Assembly: GCA_003152975.1 (NCBI GenBank)
Contig: PMBP01000529.1
Span: 1 to 11,616, forward strand
Length of the DNA: 11,616 nucleotides
Reading direction: 5' to 3'
From: Phycisphaerales bacterium
GTDB lineage: Bacteria; Planctomycetota; Phycisphaerae; Sedimentisphaerales; Anaerohalosphaeraceae
The position numbers and the translations under genes are program-made. The notes under the pieces are model-generated. The model did no database searches. It saw only the letters and a list, made by a program, of their open reading frames with translations, and was not told the DNA's origin. Shown piece by piece: positions 1 to 6,808 of the stretch (within the stretch, counting starts at the first letter, position 1; every line of letters starts with the position of its first letter).

Positions 1-19
1 TCCTCCTTGGCTTCTCCGA

Positions 20-733
20 CTATGCCAATTCCTTCCGCATTACCAATTGTTCTCTGGCCCTCTCGGGGGCAATGCCGATAGATTTTGCCTGTTCTTCGAG
101 TGAACGGACAAAGTCGGGAAATTCCTGCAGGTACGGGAAGGGACGGCGTTCGGTAAGCGTAAACCCAAGCTTCTCCCAAAAAGTATGCCCGGCCCCGCCG
201 GTAATCGCATACACAATTGGCAGGTCCTCAAACGACAGCGCCTCGATCCATCGCCAGCCCCGGCCGCGTGCCCACTCGATCATCGCCCTGCCCATCCGCA
301 GGCCGATCCCTTTTCGCTGGTAGGGGTTTTCCTTTTGTTGCGGGCTGCCTGTCATCATGCAATGAACGGAAAGCGTCTTGTCGGCGATATGTTCCAGCGG
401 TAAAAATTCCTTCTCGGTGAAACGATCATCGGGTCCGGCGGACCAGTCCTGCTGAAGGCACAAGTCCCCCGCGCCCTCCATACTACAAACGGCCTTGGGG
501 TAAAATCGCAGTTGTCCAACGATAGTGTCTCCATCTCGCGCGACGATCGCACAGGCCCCATAGACCCGCGTGAGCTTGGCCAACAAAGGGAGATTCCGCC
601 TGCGATACCGTTCCCACGCCAGTGGATTGTCGGCCGGAAACTGCTCGATCGTATCCCGCGACACCGGCCCGGAATGCAGACATCGCCACAGCAAAAATTC
701 CTCCGTCATTGGTTCCACCACAATCTCATCCAT
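20..733 (-). CDS. GNAT-family N-acetyltransferase
   Basis: Predicted cytoplasmic acetyl-CoA-dependent N-acyltransferase of 237 residues; the substrate cannot be told from sequence. The acetyl-CoA pyrophosphate loop (motif A, Q/R-x-x-G-x-G) is at residues 139-144 as QRKGIG, followed by the helix MGRAMIEWARGRGW. The GNAT beta strands around residues 60-80 (ACAIVARDGDTIVGQLRFYP) and the late GHTFWEKLGF segment (about 182-191), typical of motif B, also fit. The first 55 residues and the charged C-terminal tail are extra to a minimal GNAT fold of about 150 residues. The ATG at 733 has a strong ribosome binding site (AAGGAG, 8 nt upstream). The gene begins 30 bp after the YkgJ-type gene and no promoter was seen between them, so the two are probably co-transcribed. 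The fold is secure; the function is open. Confidence 0.88.
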   Translation of the reverse strand: MDEIVVEPMTEEFLLWRCLHSGPVSRDTIEQFPADNPLAWERYRRRNLPLLAKLTRVYGACAIVARDGDTIVGQLRFYPKAVCSMEGAGDLCLQQDWSAGPDDRFTEKEFLPLEHIADKTLSVHCMMTGSPQQKENPYQRKGIGLRMGRAMIEWARGRGWRWIEALSFEDLPIVYAITGGAGHTFWEKLGFTLTERRPFPYLQEFPDFVRSLEEQAKSIGIAPERAREQLVMRKELA

Positions 734-763
734 CGTGATGTCTCCTTCAAATAAGCAGCCGGA

Positions 764-1627
764 CTATTTTTCAGTCTTCAGCACCTTGGCCAGATCGCAA
801 TAACGGTATTCCAGCCCCAGCTCCTTGCACAGTTCCTTGAACTGCCCCACGACCCATTCGCTCAGTTCCGATTGGATCTCGGCGCTGACGCCCGAATCGC
901 AGAAAAAGATCCGACAGCCGGCGAATCGATGTTCATGCGCTCCACAACGGCCATCCTGCAGATACGGGCAAATAGGGCGGGGCATTGTCCGTAATCCATC
1001 CTGCCCCATCGCCTGGCGGAAATAGATCACCTCCGGCGTCGAGACAAACAGCCGATGGTCGTACGCCCCAAAGTCACAGCATTTTCCGCAGCCGTCGCAG
1101 CCGCCGCCGCGCAGCGTCCGGACCGCGTCGAGCTGCCGGTCGAGCTGCCGGTAAATCGCCTCCACCCGCTCGGCGACCTCGGCCGGACGGGCCTGCCACC
1201 AGCGGTCCTGCAGCCGCAGGGCCTCGATCTGCTCGAAGCTGTAGAATTTCCCGCGATTGATCCCGGGGCATTTCCGGGCCGTGCGTTTCCACTCGTCGGG
1301 GCTCCGCAGGTTGCCCGTCCAAAAGGGCCAGGTCCGGCACTGGTTGGGCCGCACAGAATAAACGCCGCAGCCCCGGCCCGAGTCGGTCTTCTTGAGAAAG
1401 ACACAGTCGTGACTGACCGCCCGTTCCCGGATGCTGGTTCGCGGCCCGTAGCGGGTCAGATATTGCGATTGCAACCGTTCGACCGACAGGTCCAGATGTT
1501 CGGCCAGCATTTCGATTTCGGGCTTGCTGATCCAGATGTACCCCTCGTCCGGCCCGGCGCAGCAGTTGCCGCACTGCACACATTCAAAATGCAGTCCTGA
1601 CCCATACCACAACGTCTCGCTGGCCAC
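764..1627 (-). CDS. Tandem YkgJ-type cysteine-cluster protein
   Basis: Protein of 287 residues with two successive YkgJ/CxxCxxCC modules. Module 1 has C16, C19, C22 and C23, then C75, C87, C97 and C120. Module 2 has C177, C180, C183 and C184, then C220, C228, C238 and C243. A charged helical linker (about 125-170) joins them. The family is annotated as a zinc- or iron-chelating cysteine cluster; the biochemical role of most members is unknown. Start: the longest frame opens at a TTG at 1699, but that codon is the -35 box of a good promoter (1671-1699). The GTG at 1627 has AAAGGG 6 nt upstream and puts WYGSGLHFEC at the N-terminus, as in many relatives. I therefore use 1627; a start at 1699 would add 24 atypical residues. 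The GNAT gene follows after 30 bp. Metal identity and function are unknown. Confidence 0.88.
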   Translation of the reverse strand: MASETLWYGSGLHFECVQCGNCCAGPDEGYIWISKPEIEMLAEHLDLSVERLQSQYLTRYGPRTSIRERAVSHDCVFLKKTDSGRGCGVYSVRPNQCRTWPFWTGNLRSPDEWKRTARKCPGINRGKFYSFEQIEALRLQDRWWQARPAEVAERVEAIYRQLDRQLDAVRTLRGGGCDGCGKCCDFGAYDHRLFVSTPEVIYFRQAMGQDGLRTMPRPICPYLQDGRCGAHEHRFAGCRIFFCDSGVSAEIQSELSEWVVGQFKELCKELGLEYRYCDLAKVLKTEK

Positions 1628-1670
1628 GCCTTGCCCTTTCGATCCCAGACAACAAAATCCACGGAAGGGT

Positions 1671-1699
1671 ATTGTACGAAAAATCGGCCCACCCATCAA
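1671..1699 (-). promoter_or_regulatory. Sigma-70-type promoter of the YkgJ/GNAT unit
   Basis: On the minus strand, TTGATG (1699-1694), a 17-bp spacer and TACAAT (1676-1671) match TTGACA/TATAAT at 4/6 and 5/6 positions. Transcription would start near 1664, giving a leader of about 37 nt before the GTG at 1627. It lies just downstream of a terminator-like hairpin, which supports a new transcription unit here. Confidence 0.6.
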
Positions 1700-1716
1700 T
1701 GCGATACCGGCCGTAG

Positions 1717-1736
1717 AAAACCGCCCATCGCGGCGG
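1717..1736 (-). terminator. Short intrinsic terminator after the exoprotein gene
   Basis: Reading the minus strand, CCGCC (1736-1732), a 6-nt loop and GGCGG (1725-1721) are followed by TTTTCT. It lies 5 bp beyond the stop codon of the HAF/dockerin gene. The stem is only 5 bp but entirely G-C. It sits between that gene and the YkgJ promoter, where a terminator is expected. Confidence 0.5.
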
Positions 1737-1741
1737 CCGGA

Positions 1742-4039
1742 TCAGAGGTTCTGCAGCCAGTCCTCGGCGAGAATCAGCAGATCGAGGATGTTGACCGCGC
1801 CGTCGCGGTTGAGGTCGGCCCTGCCGCACCACTGGTTGGCCGCGGCACAATCGTCGCGGAGCCAGGAATCCTGAAGAACGGACATGTCGAACAGGTTGAC
1901 CGCGGCGTCGCCGTTGATGTCCGAATCGGCGGGCGCGGCGGTGAAGGCAATCGAAGTCGCGGTGTACTTGCTGAACGAACACGACCAATTGCCGACGAAC
2001 TGATTGTCATACCCGTGCCGCAGAAAGAGGGTTGCGGCGTGGTGCCGTTCGGGTGTCAGCCAGACGGACGAATAGGAGGTTCGCGCCGGATCGGAAATGA
2101 GCTGCTCCAGCAAGGTCTGGTCGGATTCGGTATCCCGGATCGACAACTCAATGCCGTTGATCGAGGAATCCGTCACGGCGGCCCATTGGACCGTCAGGGG
2201 GCTTGCGACATTTTCCTGATTCGCTATCGGAGCGACAAATGACGGCTGCTGCGCCGGCTGCGGCAGCGGATTGGAGGTGTTGGGGATCCCGAAATCCAAG
2301 TCGTCGGTTATCGTAAAAGGACTACCATCAAAGAGAATCTCCGTTTCAATCTGATATGTCCCGTCGCCGAAGGCGGCCACATCCGAGGCCGCTGGACCTG
2401 ACTTTTCAAAAACCCATCCTTCGGGCTTGGCCGTGAGGGGGTACCAAACCTCGCCTGGCGAACAGAGCCGAAGGGAGGTTACCGGGTATCCATTATCTTC
2501 AAAATAACTGACATCCACCCAGCATCGGAACTGATGGGTCACCGTCGATCCGGGACCATAGAGGATCCCTTTTCGGATCTGGAGCTTGAAGGGTAATTCG
2601 CCGAAGACAAAGGTTCCCAGATCGCCTTCGTCGGCATACCGGCCGGACATGTCATTGACCTGGTTGGACTCCAGATGGACCGTATAGGTGCCCAGGTCGG
2701 TGTTGTCCCACGATCCGCCGGGCGCGGCCAGTCGATAATAGGCCAGCCAGGTCCGCAGGCCCTGTCGCGGCTCGCCATCTTTCACGCGGTCAAATACGGC
2801 CAATGCGTCGAAGCTGTTGGGGCCGGTCACGCGGATGTCTTCGTCGTCGAGACTGTCCGAATCAATCATCCCGTCGTCCAGGTAGGTGATCTCCAGCATG
2901 AAGCTGTTTGCGCCGCCCGTCGGGCGGTCGTTGTCGTTGTATTCGGCCGAGGGTTTTTGTTCGTCAAAACGCTCACGGAACATCAGCGGCACGATCCGGC
3001 CCGTCGATCGTTCGCCGCCCCAGCCGACGATCACGCCGTCGTTACTGATATCCTCGGCATAGTAAATATCCCATCCCGTCTGGTAGGCGAGTCGATCGAT
3101 GTTGTAGAGCTGGTGGCCTTCCCACAGGACCGCTTCCCCGTCCAGCGAGGTGCCGACGATCTGGCCTCGCTCATTGATACCCATGGCGATCTCGATCTTG
3201 GGTTCGAGAATCTCGACATTATTCTGGGCGTCCCATTTGGCCCCGTGCCATACGATCGGGTCGCCGGAATACTGCACATATCCAACGATGACGCCCTCCT
3301 CGTTGATCGCGTAGGCGGCACTGCGCTGGTTATATCCGGCCGGACTGGGCAACGGCACAAGCGGCCCTGATACCGAACCGCGGGCCGCGCGAGGGATGCC
3401 GTTGATCTCGATGTTTCCGGCAATGACACCCTTGTCGTTGATACGGAACCGTTCCCATCCGGGCAACGGAGTCGTGGACAACGGGACAGGAGCGCTGCCC
3501 GGCGAGCTCCAGAGTACCGGCAGATATCCCGCATCATGAACATCAGGCATGCAGGATACGCCGACAATCTGATTGTGGTTATTGATTCCCGTCGCGGTGC
3601 CGTCATACACCATATTTTGATAGCCATCCCAGGGATGACCATCGTACCGAATGGGATCGCCCTCGTTGTCGTCGGCCAGCGTCCCCAAGTCCTTCCAGGT
3701 CCGCGTGACGACATTATACAACCCCGGCCGATCTCCATCGAAAATGGTTCTTGGACCATCGGCCGTAAAATGGCCCACGATGAAACCTTTGTTATTCATG
3801 TCATATCCGCCGCAAAACGAAAAGGGAGGAAGAACCGGGTGAGAAACGCCGTCGTCAGGGTTGTTGTTGAGGTCCCAGAACGCCGAGCCGAAAATCTGCA
3901 ACGATTCGTTGATCCGCACGGCACGGCCCTCGGTAGCGCCGAACAATTCCAGGGGGATGACATCAAATACGATTCCGGCGGCATATCCCGACACGGACAA
4001 CACCGCCACCATCAGACCCAGGCACGCATAACAGATCAT
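1742..4039 (-). CDS. Secreted HAF-repeat protein with C-terminal type I dockerin
   Basis: Predicted exported protein of 765 residues. A signal peptide (MICYACLGLMVAVLSVSGYAA) fills the N-terminus. About seven HAF-type repeats of the form I-N-x-x-G-x-I-V-G occur between residues 42 and 340 (e.g. YAINEEGVIVG, MGINERGQIVG, DISNDGVIVG), suggesting a propeller-like beta fold. Residues about 368-479 form a beta-sandwich of the kind found next to Calx-beta/cadherin-like domains (ITYLDDGMIDSDSLDDEDI, GTYTVHLESNQV). Two less clear beta regions follow. The last 60 residues are a type I dockerin: two D-x-N-x-D-x-x-x-N-x-x-D calcium loops (DINGDAAVNLFD, DLNRDGAVNILD). Start: a TTG 33 bp upstream is possible, but the ATG at 4039 has GGAG (4050-4047) 7 nt upstream and begins the signal peptide directly. 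Dockerins bind cohesins in cellulosomes; in planctomycetes their partners are largely unknown. A surface or extracellular role is inferred. Confidence 0.88.
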   Translation of the reverse strand: MICYACLGLMVAVLSVSGYAAGIVFDVIPLELFGATEGRAVRINESLQIFGSAFWDLNNNPDDGVSHPVLPPFSFCGGYDMNNKGFIVGHFTADGPRTIFDGDRPGLYNVVTRTWKDLGTLADDNEGDPIRYDGHPWDGYQNMVYDGTATGINNHNQIVGVSCMPDVHDAGYLPVLWSSPGSAPVPLSTTPLPGWERFRINDKGVIAGNIEINGIPRAARGSVSGPLVPLPSPAGYNQRSAAYAINEEGVIVGYVQYSGDPIVWHGAKWDAQNNVEILEPKIEIAMGINERGQIVGTSLDGEAVLWEGHQLYNIDRLAYQTGWDIYYAEDISNDGVIVGWGGERSTGRIVPLMFRERFDEQKPSAEYNDNDRPTGGANSFMLEITYLDDGMIDSDSLDDEDIRVTGPNSFDALAVFDRVKDGEPRQGLRTWLAYYRLAAPGGSWDNTDLGTYTVHLESNQVNDMSGRYADEGDLGTFVFGELPFKLQIRKGILYGPGSTVTHQFRCWVDVSYFEDNGYPVTSLRLCSPGEVWYPLTAKPEGWVFEKSGPAASDVAAFGDGTYQIETEILFDGSPFTITDDLDFGIPNTSNPLPQPAQQPSFVAPIANQENVASPLTVQWAAVTDSSINGIELSIRDTESDQTLLEQLISDPARTSYSSVWLTPERHHAATLFLRHGYDNQFVGNWSCSFSKYTATSIAFTAAPADSDINGDAAVNLFDMSVLQDSWLRDDCAAANQWCGRADLNRDGAVNILDLLILAEDWLQNL

Positions 4040-4193
4040 CACTCGGCTCCAATTCAATGGATTGTACGACAACGATATCCCCCGGGCCGATAGACGATTC
4101 CAATCCAGAACCGAAAATCCTATGATTTATCGGACTACAATGCAAACCCCGCCGGGGAAAATATCCACAACCTGCCTCCGTGCAGTAGGGTAT

Positions 4194-4222
4194 ATCATAC
4201 CGAAAATGCCTTGATTTGTCAA
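4194..4222 (-). promoter_or_regulatory. Sigma-70-type promoter of the HAF/dockerin gene
   Basis: On the minus strand, TTGACA (4222-4217; perfect -35), a 17-bp spacer and TATGAT (4199-4194; 5/6) form a strong consensus promoter. The start would be near 4187, leaving a leader of about 148 nt before the ATG at 4039. Both hexamers lie inside inverted repeats, which suggests regulation. Confidence 0.7.
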
Positions 4223-4225
4223 GGC
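4208..4225. promoter_or_regulatory. Operator-like palindrome over the exoprotein -35 box
   Basis: GCCTTGA-TTTG-TCAAGGC is a perfect 7+7 bp inverted repeat with a 4-bp centre, and its right arm includes the -35 hexamer. A second inverted repeat, GGTAT-ATC-ATACC (4189-4201), covers the -10 box. A repressor bound at either would block the polymerase. No cognate regulator can be assigned. A hairpin role is unlikely because the site lies upstream of the predicted start. Confidence 0.45.
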
Positions 4226-4308
4226 GATTTTGGCAACAGCCCCGATTCGGAAATGTTCATTATCGTTCACCGACCTTCTCCGTTGCCGAACCAATCCGTA
4301 TGGGCCGA

Positions 4309-4337
4309 TCGACATTCATCGCCAGTCCGGATATACT
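4309..4337 (+). promoter_or_regulatory. Probable promoter of the prepilin-type gene
   Basis: TCGACA (4309-4314; 5/6), a 17-bp spacer and TATACT (4332-4337; 5/6) lie on the plus strand. The start would be near 4344, giving a leader of about 58 nt before the ATG at 4402. The site argues against any translation start upstream of about 4344. Confidence 0.5.
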
Positions 4338-4401
4338 GATCGTTGACATGGGCAAGCTCTGTTCCTTGCCCTGCTACCAACCTCCGTCGAAACGAGTCCG
4401 T

Positions 4402-5136
4402 ATGCGGTTCAATCAGTTTCGCGGCCGGGCACATCTTCCGGCGGCCTTCACGCTGATCGAACTGCTGGTCGTCATCGCGATCATCGGCATCCTGTTGTCG
4501 GTCCTGATCCCCGCGCTGGGCAAGGCCAAAAAGCAGGTTCGCACCGTGGTCTGTCGCTCCAACCTCCACCAGATCGGCCTGGCCGTCGCCCTCTACGCCG
4601 ACGCCAACCAGAACTACATACCCCGCGGCAACCCCGACAATCCGTGGTTCATGCGGTTTCTCCCCTATCTCGGCCACGACCAGCGGCAGAAGGATTACCG
4701 CGATGTCAGGATCTACAAGTGCCCGGACTTTCCCCGCACCGGCGTCGGCGAGAACAATATCTCCAACGCCAAACAGACCCTGTGCTATGTCGTCAGCTCC
4801 TGGACCTTCGACAACGACAAGGACCAGATCGGCCACGAAATCCGCGAAGCGACAAAGTTGTCGGAATTCCGCCACCCTGGATCGACAATCTACATGGCCG
4901 ACCACGAAGACGGCGCTTGGCGGCCGATCATCCAAACCTCCACCGACGACGGCCTGGATCGATGCGACATCTGGACCCCCACCCACCTGCCCACCAGCAA
5001 CGGTCAGGACCCTCACACCGGCCGGCGCATCGCCCGCGCCCGCCATCGCGACGGCTGCAATGTCCTGTTCCTCGACTACCACTCCGAATACATCCCCGCC
5101 GACGAAATGACCGTCGAAATGTGGCGTGACAAATGA
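4402..5136 (+). CDS. Prepilin-type N-terminal cleavage/methylation protein
   Basis: Protein of 244 residues with a class III (type IV pilin) signal: a short basic leader (MRFNQFRGRAHLPAA), then FTLIELLVVIAIIGILLSVL. Cleavage would fall between A15 and F16, and E20 is the conserved Glu5 of the mature protein. The -1 residue is Ala rather than the classical Gly. Next comes the planctomycete pseudopilin signature CRSNLHQIGLAVALYADAN (51-69). Near the C-terminus, RHRDGCNVLFLDYH (214-227) resembles the H-x9-DG type ending of this large paralogous group. It is probably a pseudopilin-like inner-membrane protein processed by a prepilin peptidase; its system is unknown. The ATG at 4402 lacks a clear Shine-Dalgarno but has a short normal leader and follows a promoter. 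ATG 4348 is an alternative, and the TTG at 4216 is rejected. Confidence 0.85.
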   Translation: MRFNQFRGRAHLPAAFTLIELLVVIAIIGILLSVLIPALGKAKKQVRTVVCRSNLHQIGLAVALYADANQNYIPRGNPDNPWFMRFLPYLGHDQRQKDYRDVRIYKCPDFPRTGVGENNISNAKQTLCYVVSSWTFDNDKDQIGHEIREATKLSEFRHPGSTIYMADHEDGAWRPIIQTSTDDGLDRCDIWTPTHLPTSNGQDPHTGRRIARARHRDGCNVLFLDYHSEYIPADEMTVEMWRDK

Positions 5137-5256
5137 TTGTGCTGTCTCTCAGCTACTCAAAGAGGGCTTCCGTGTCAGACTGTTGGGGAACAATCTGCCA
5201 ATATACCGGGCAGGAAAAACAGTGGCGGCATGGCCTGAATGATAAGGCACATTTCA

Positions 5257-5273
5257 TGTTGAAGCGCAACATA
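5257..5273. repeat. Interrupted palindrome, copy downstream of the araC-type gene
   Basis: TGTTG-AAGC-GCAACATA, 43 bp beyond the regulator's stop codon. It matches the copy at 5813-5829 at all 13 positions outside the 4-bp centre. No T-run follows on either strand, so it is not an intrinsic terminator. It may be a regulator binding site. Confidence 0.45.
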
Positions 5274-5315
5274 TAGCTAACGGTTCAGCCGGCTACAGGA
5301 AAGACCGGGCCGCCG

Positions 5316-5741
5316 CTATTTGCTTTTGGCTTTGCCCTTGGCGGTTGTTCTGCGGCGGCGAAATTGGCGGGGTGTGATCCCGACCACGCGCCGAAAGGCC
5401 CGGGAAAAATAACTTTGATTGTTGTACCCCACCTCGTCGGCGATCTTTTGGCAACTCTTGTCCGTCTCGGCCAGCAACCGTTGAGCATGACCGATCCGAA
5501 CCCAAGTCAGGTACTCGATCAGCGTCGCCCCCGTTTCTTCTTTGAAGCGGTGAGCCAGCCGCGATACGCTCAACTTGGCCCGACCGGCCAATAGATCCAG
5601 CGTCAGCGACTGGTCGAAATGGGCGTCCAAATACTCCACTGCCTTGCGAAGGGGCAATAAAGCACCGTCCCGCAGTTCCTCACGGACCCGCGTGACCTTC
5701 TTATCGATTCCATCCCGATTTGCGAAATCCTGTCTGGCCAT
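5316..5741 (-). CDS. AraC-family DNA-binding regulator without effector domain
   Basis: Transcription regulator of 141 residues, almost entirely the AraC/XylS double helix-turn-helix domain of about 100 residues. The first HTH is near residues 48-68 (LDLLAGRAKLSVSRLAHRFK). The second is near 97-118 (CQKIADEVGYNNQSYFSRAF), followed by the family ending RRVVGITPRQFR. There is no N-terminal sugar-binding or dimerisation domain, so it resembles the small MarA/SoxS/Rob type, which bind as monomers. A 30-residue charged N-terminus and a very basic tail (RRRRTTAKGKAKSK) are extra. The ATG at 5741 has AAGGA 5 nt upstream. It lies 107 bp downstream of the creatininase-type gene on the same strand, and a repeated palindrome flanks it on both sides. 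Autoregulation or control of the creatininase gene is inferred only. Confidence 0.88.
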   Translation of the reverse strand: MARQDFANRDGIDKKVTRVREELRDGALLPLRKAVEYLDAHFDQSLTLDLLAGRAKLSVSRLAHRFKEETGATLIEYLTWVRIGHAQRLLAETDKSCQKIADEVGYNNQSYFSRAFRRVVGITPRQFRRRRTTAKGKAKSK

Positions 5742-5812
5742 CTTCGTCCTTCCCTTGACCGGGACCTGATACTGACATCACAGGTATCGAAAACAAAGTT
5801 TACCAGACAGGT

Positions 5813-5829
5813 TGTTGCTCTGCAACATA
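5813..5829. repeat. Interrupted palindrome, copy upstream of the araC-type gene
   Basis: TGTTG-CTCT-GCAACATA, 72 bp upstream of the regulator's ATG, in the gap after the creatininase-type gene. The arms TGTTGC/GCAACA pair perfectly here. It is a possible operator for the adjacent regulator. A second, weaker inverted repeat (GATACTG/CAGGTATC, 5768-5788) lies closer to the start codon. Confidence 0.45.
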
Positions 5830-5848
5830 GATATTTCAAATTCTAAAA

Positions 5849-6658
5849 TTATTCTTCTTGTTTTACCGAATCACAATGGGGGAAATGGGGGTCTATAGGT
5901 ATTTTTCCCAGATTGACGAGGAATTTGCTCACGCGATCGCATACTAAATCCAGATAGGCCTTTCCAGCCGCAGCGGTCGCTCCCCCCGGCTCGCCTGCGG
6001 CGCAGTGGTCGTTGAGCCGGGCAAAGCTGCGACTGGTCGTCACCCAACCTTTCCGCAAGGCCTCGAACCGGAACGGCCGAACTTTGCCGTCGCCGGCCTG
6101 ATCGGCCTCCACAAGATGCGGATACAACTCCAATCCCACTGAGGTCTCCAATTGCCCCGCGTGGTCGTCGAGCTTGGTGAAGATTTCAGCATAGCGGTCC
6201 TTGCCCACCGTCCACCAGTTGCACACGAACACGAACACATCCAGGTCGCACTGGATCTGCCGCACCAGCGGTGTAAAGTCATTGCCGCCGTGTCCGTTGA
6301 GGATCACGATCTTTCGGATCTTGTGCCGACGCAATGATCCGATGATGTCCCGCAGCATCGCATCCAGGGTCGCCTGCGACACATGGATCGCCATCGGAAA
6401 GTCGAGCTGATTGCAATCGACGCCGAACGGGATCGTCGGCAGACAAATAATGTTCGGGCTCTCCTTCCACGCCGCCTGGCAGCACCGCCGTGCCAGATGC
6501 GTCGTATGCAGAAAATCCTGTCCCTCCGGCAGGTGAAGATTGTGTGCCTCGATCGCCCCCGTCGGAATCACGGCGACCTCATACTTGCGCTTCCGGATCC
6601 GATGCAGATTCGTTTGCGTCAGATCCCACTCGACGATCGTCTGTTGCGGTTCGGTCAT
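5849..6658 (-). CDS. Creatininase-family amidohydrolase
   Basis: Metal-dependent amidohydrolase of the creatininase superfamily, 269 residues (usual length about 240-270). Relatives cleave creatinine, formamidopyrimidine-type substrates or peptide amides; the substrate here is unknown. Family motifs are clear: PTGAIEAHNLHLPEGQD (32-48), giving E37, H39 and D48 as likely metal ligands; ILNGHGGND (119-127) with H123; HAGQLETS (166-173), where the usual first Glu of H-A-G-E-x-E-T-S is Gln while E171 is kept; and GEPGGATAAAGK (222-233) matching the late glycine-rich G-x-P segment. No signal peptide is seen, so it is probably cytoplasmic. Start: ATG 6658 has GGAG (6671-6668) 9 nt upstream. The in-frame TTG at 6673 overlaps that ribosome binding site and is rejected. 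The araC-type gene follows on the same strand. Confidence 0.88.
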   Translation of the reverse strand: MTEPQQTIVEWDLTQTNLHRIRKRKYEVAVIPTGAIEAHNLHLPEGQDFLHTTHLARRCCQAAWKESPNIICLPTIPFGVDCNQLDFPMAIHVSQATLDAMLRDIIGSLRRHKIRKIVILNGHGGNDFTPLVRQIQCDLDVFVFVCNWWTVGKDRYAEIFTKLDDHAGQLETSVGLELYPHLVEADQAGDGKVRPFRFEALRKGWVTTSRSFARLNDHCAAGEPGGATAAAGKAYLDLVCDRVSKFLVNLGKIPIDPHFPHCDSVKQEE

Positions 6659-6691
6659 GGTATTCGTCTCCAAAAAGTGGTCGTTCGCTGA

Positions 6692-6720
6692 ATTCTACTC
6701 GCGATACCTCCGCCGAACAA
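6692..6720 (-). promoter_or_regulatory. Possible promoter of the creatininase-type gene
   Basis: On the minus strand, TTGTTC (6720-6715; 3/6), a 17-bp spacer and TAGAAT (6697-6692; 5/6). The start would be near 6685, giving a leader of about 27 nt that keeps the GGAG ribosome binding site. The -35 is weak, so confidence is modest. No convincing plus-strand promoter for the divergent propeller gene was found in the same 150 bp. Confidence 0.4.
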
Positions 6721-6808
6721 GCTTCCGGATTTGGAGATTCGATAACAAGCATCTTTCCCCAACGAGGGCTTTGCGGTACGATGAAGGTGAAATTGCATTG
6801 AGGGACCT

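Larger units (their letters stand above)
4040..4401. other. 362-bp divergent intergenic region
   Basis: This stretch separates the exoprotein gene (minus) from the prepilin-type gene (plus). It holds a minus-strand promoter (4194-4222), a plus-strand promoter (4309-4337), a 7+7 bp palindrome over the minus -35 box and a small one over the minus -10 box. The exoprotein leader is about 148 nt and includes a GC-rich hairpin (CCCCGCCGGGG near 4147-4157). An open frame runs through the right half from a TTG at 4216, but it covers the plus promoter and its residues look non-coding, so I read it as untranslated. Confidence 0.65.

Noticed and set aside
4040..4072. TTG start at 4072 for the exoprotein
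   Set aside because: It adds 11 residues ahead of the signal peptide, while ATG 4039 has a well-spaced GGAG.
4343..4376. TTGACA at 4343-4348 as another plus-strand promoter
   Set aside because: No -10-like hexamer lies 16-18 bp downstream (TTGCCC at 17 bp); the site at 4309-4337 is better.
4216..4401. N-terminal extension of the prepilin-type protein from a TTG at 4216
   Set aside because: It would place 62 unlikely residues before the pilin leader and run through a good plus-strand promoter (4309-4337) and part of the opposing promoter. A class III leader should be short.
4267..5082. 271-codon minus-strand frame opposite the prepilin-type gene
   Set aside because: Composition is valine/aspartate/glycine-rich with no recognisable motif; the pilin frame on the plus strand is unmistakable.
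5849..6658. Creatininase-type gene as MftE of a mycofactocin cluster
   Set aside because: No mycofactocin precursor, radical SAM or glycosyltransferase gene is nearby, and the fold is used widely for other substrates.
6659..6673. TTG start at 6673 for the creatininase-type gene
   Set aside because: The TTGGAG there is the ribosome binding site for ATG 6658.
6659..6808. Promoter for the propeller gene (TTTCCC-17-TACGAT near 6754-6782)
   Set aside because: Only 3/6 and 4/6 matches, which is not above chance for this region.
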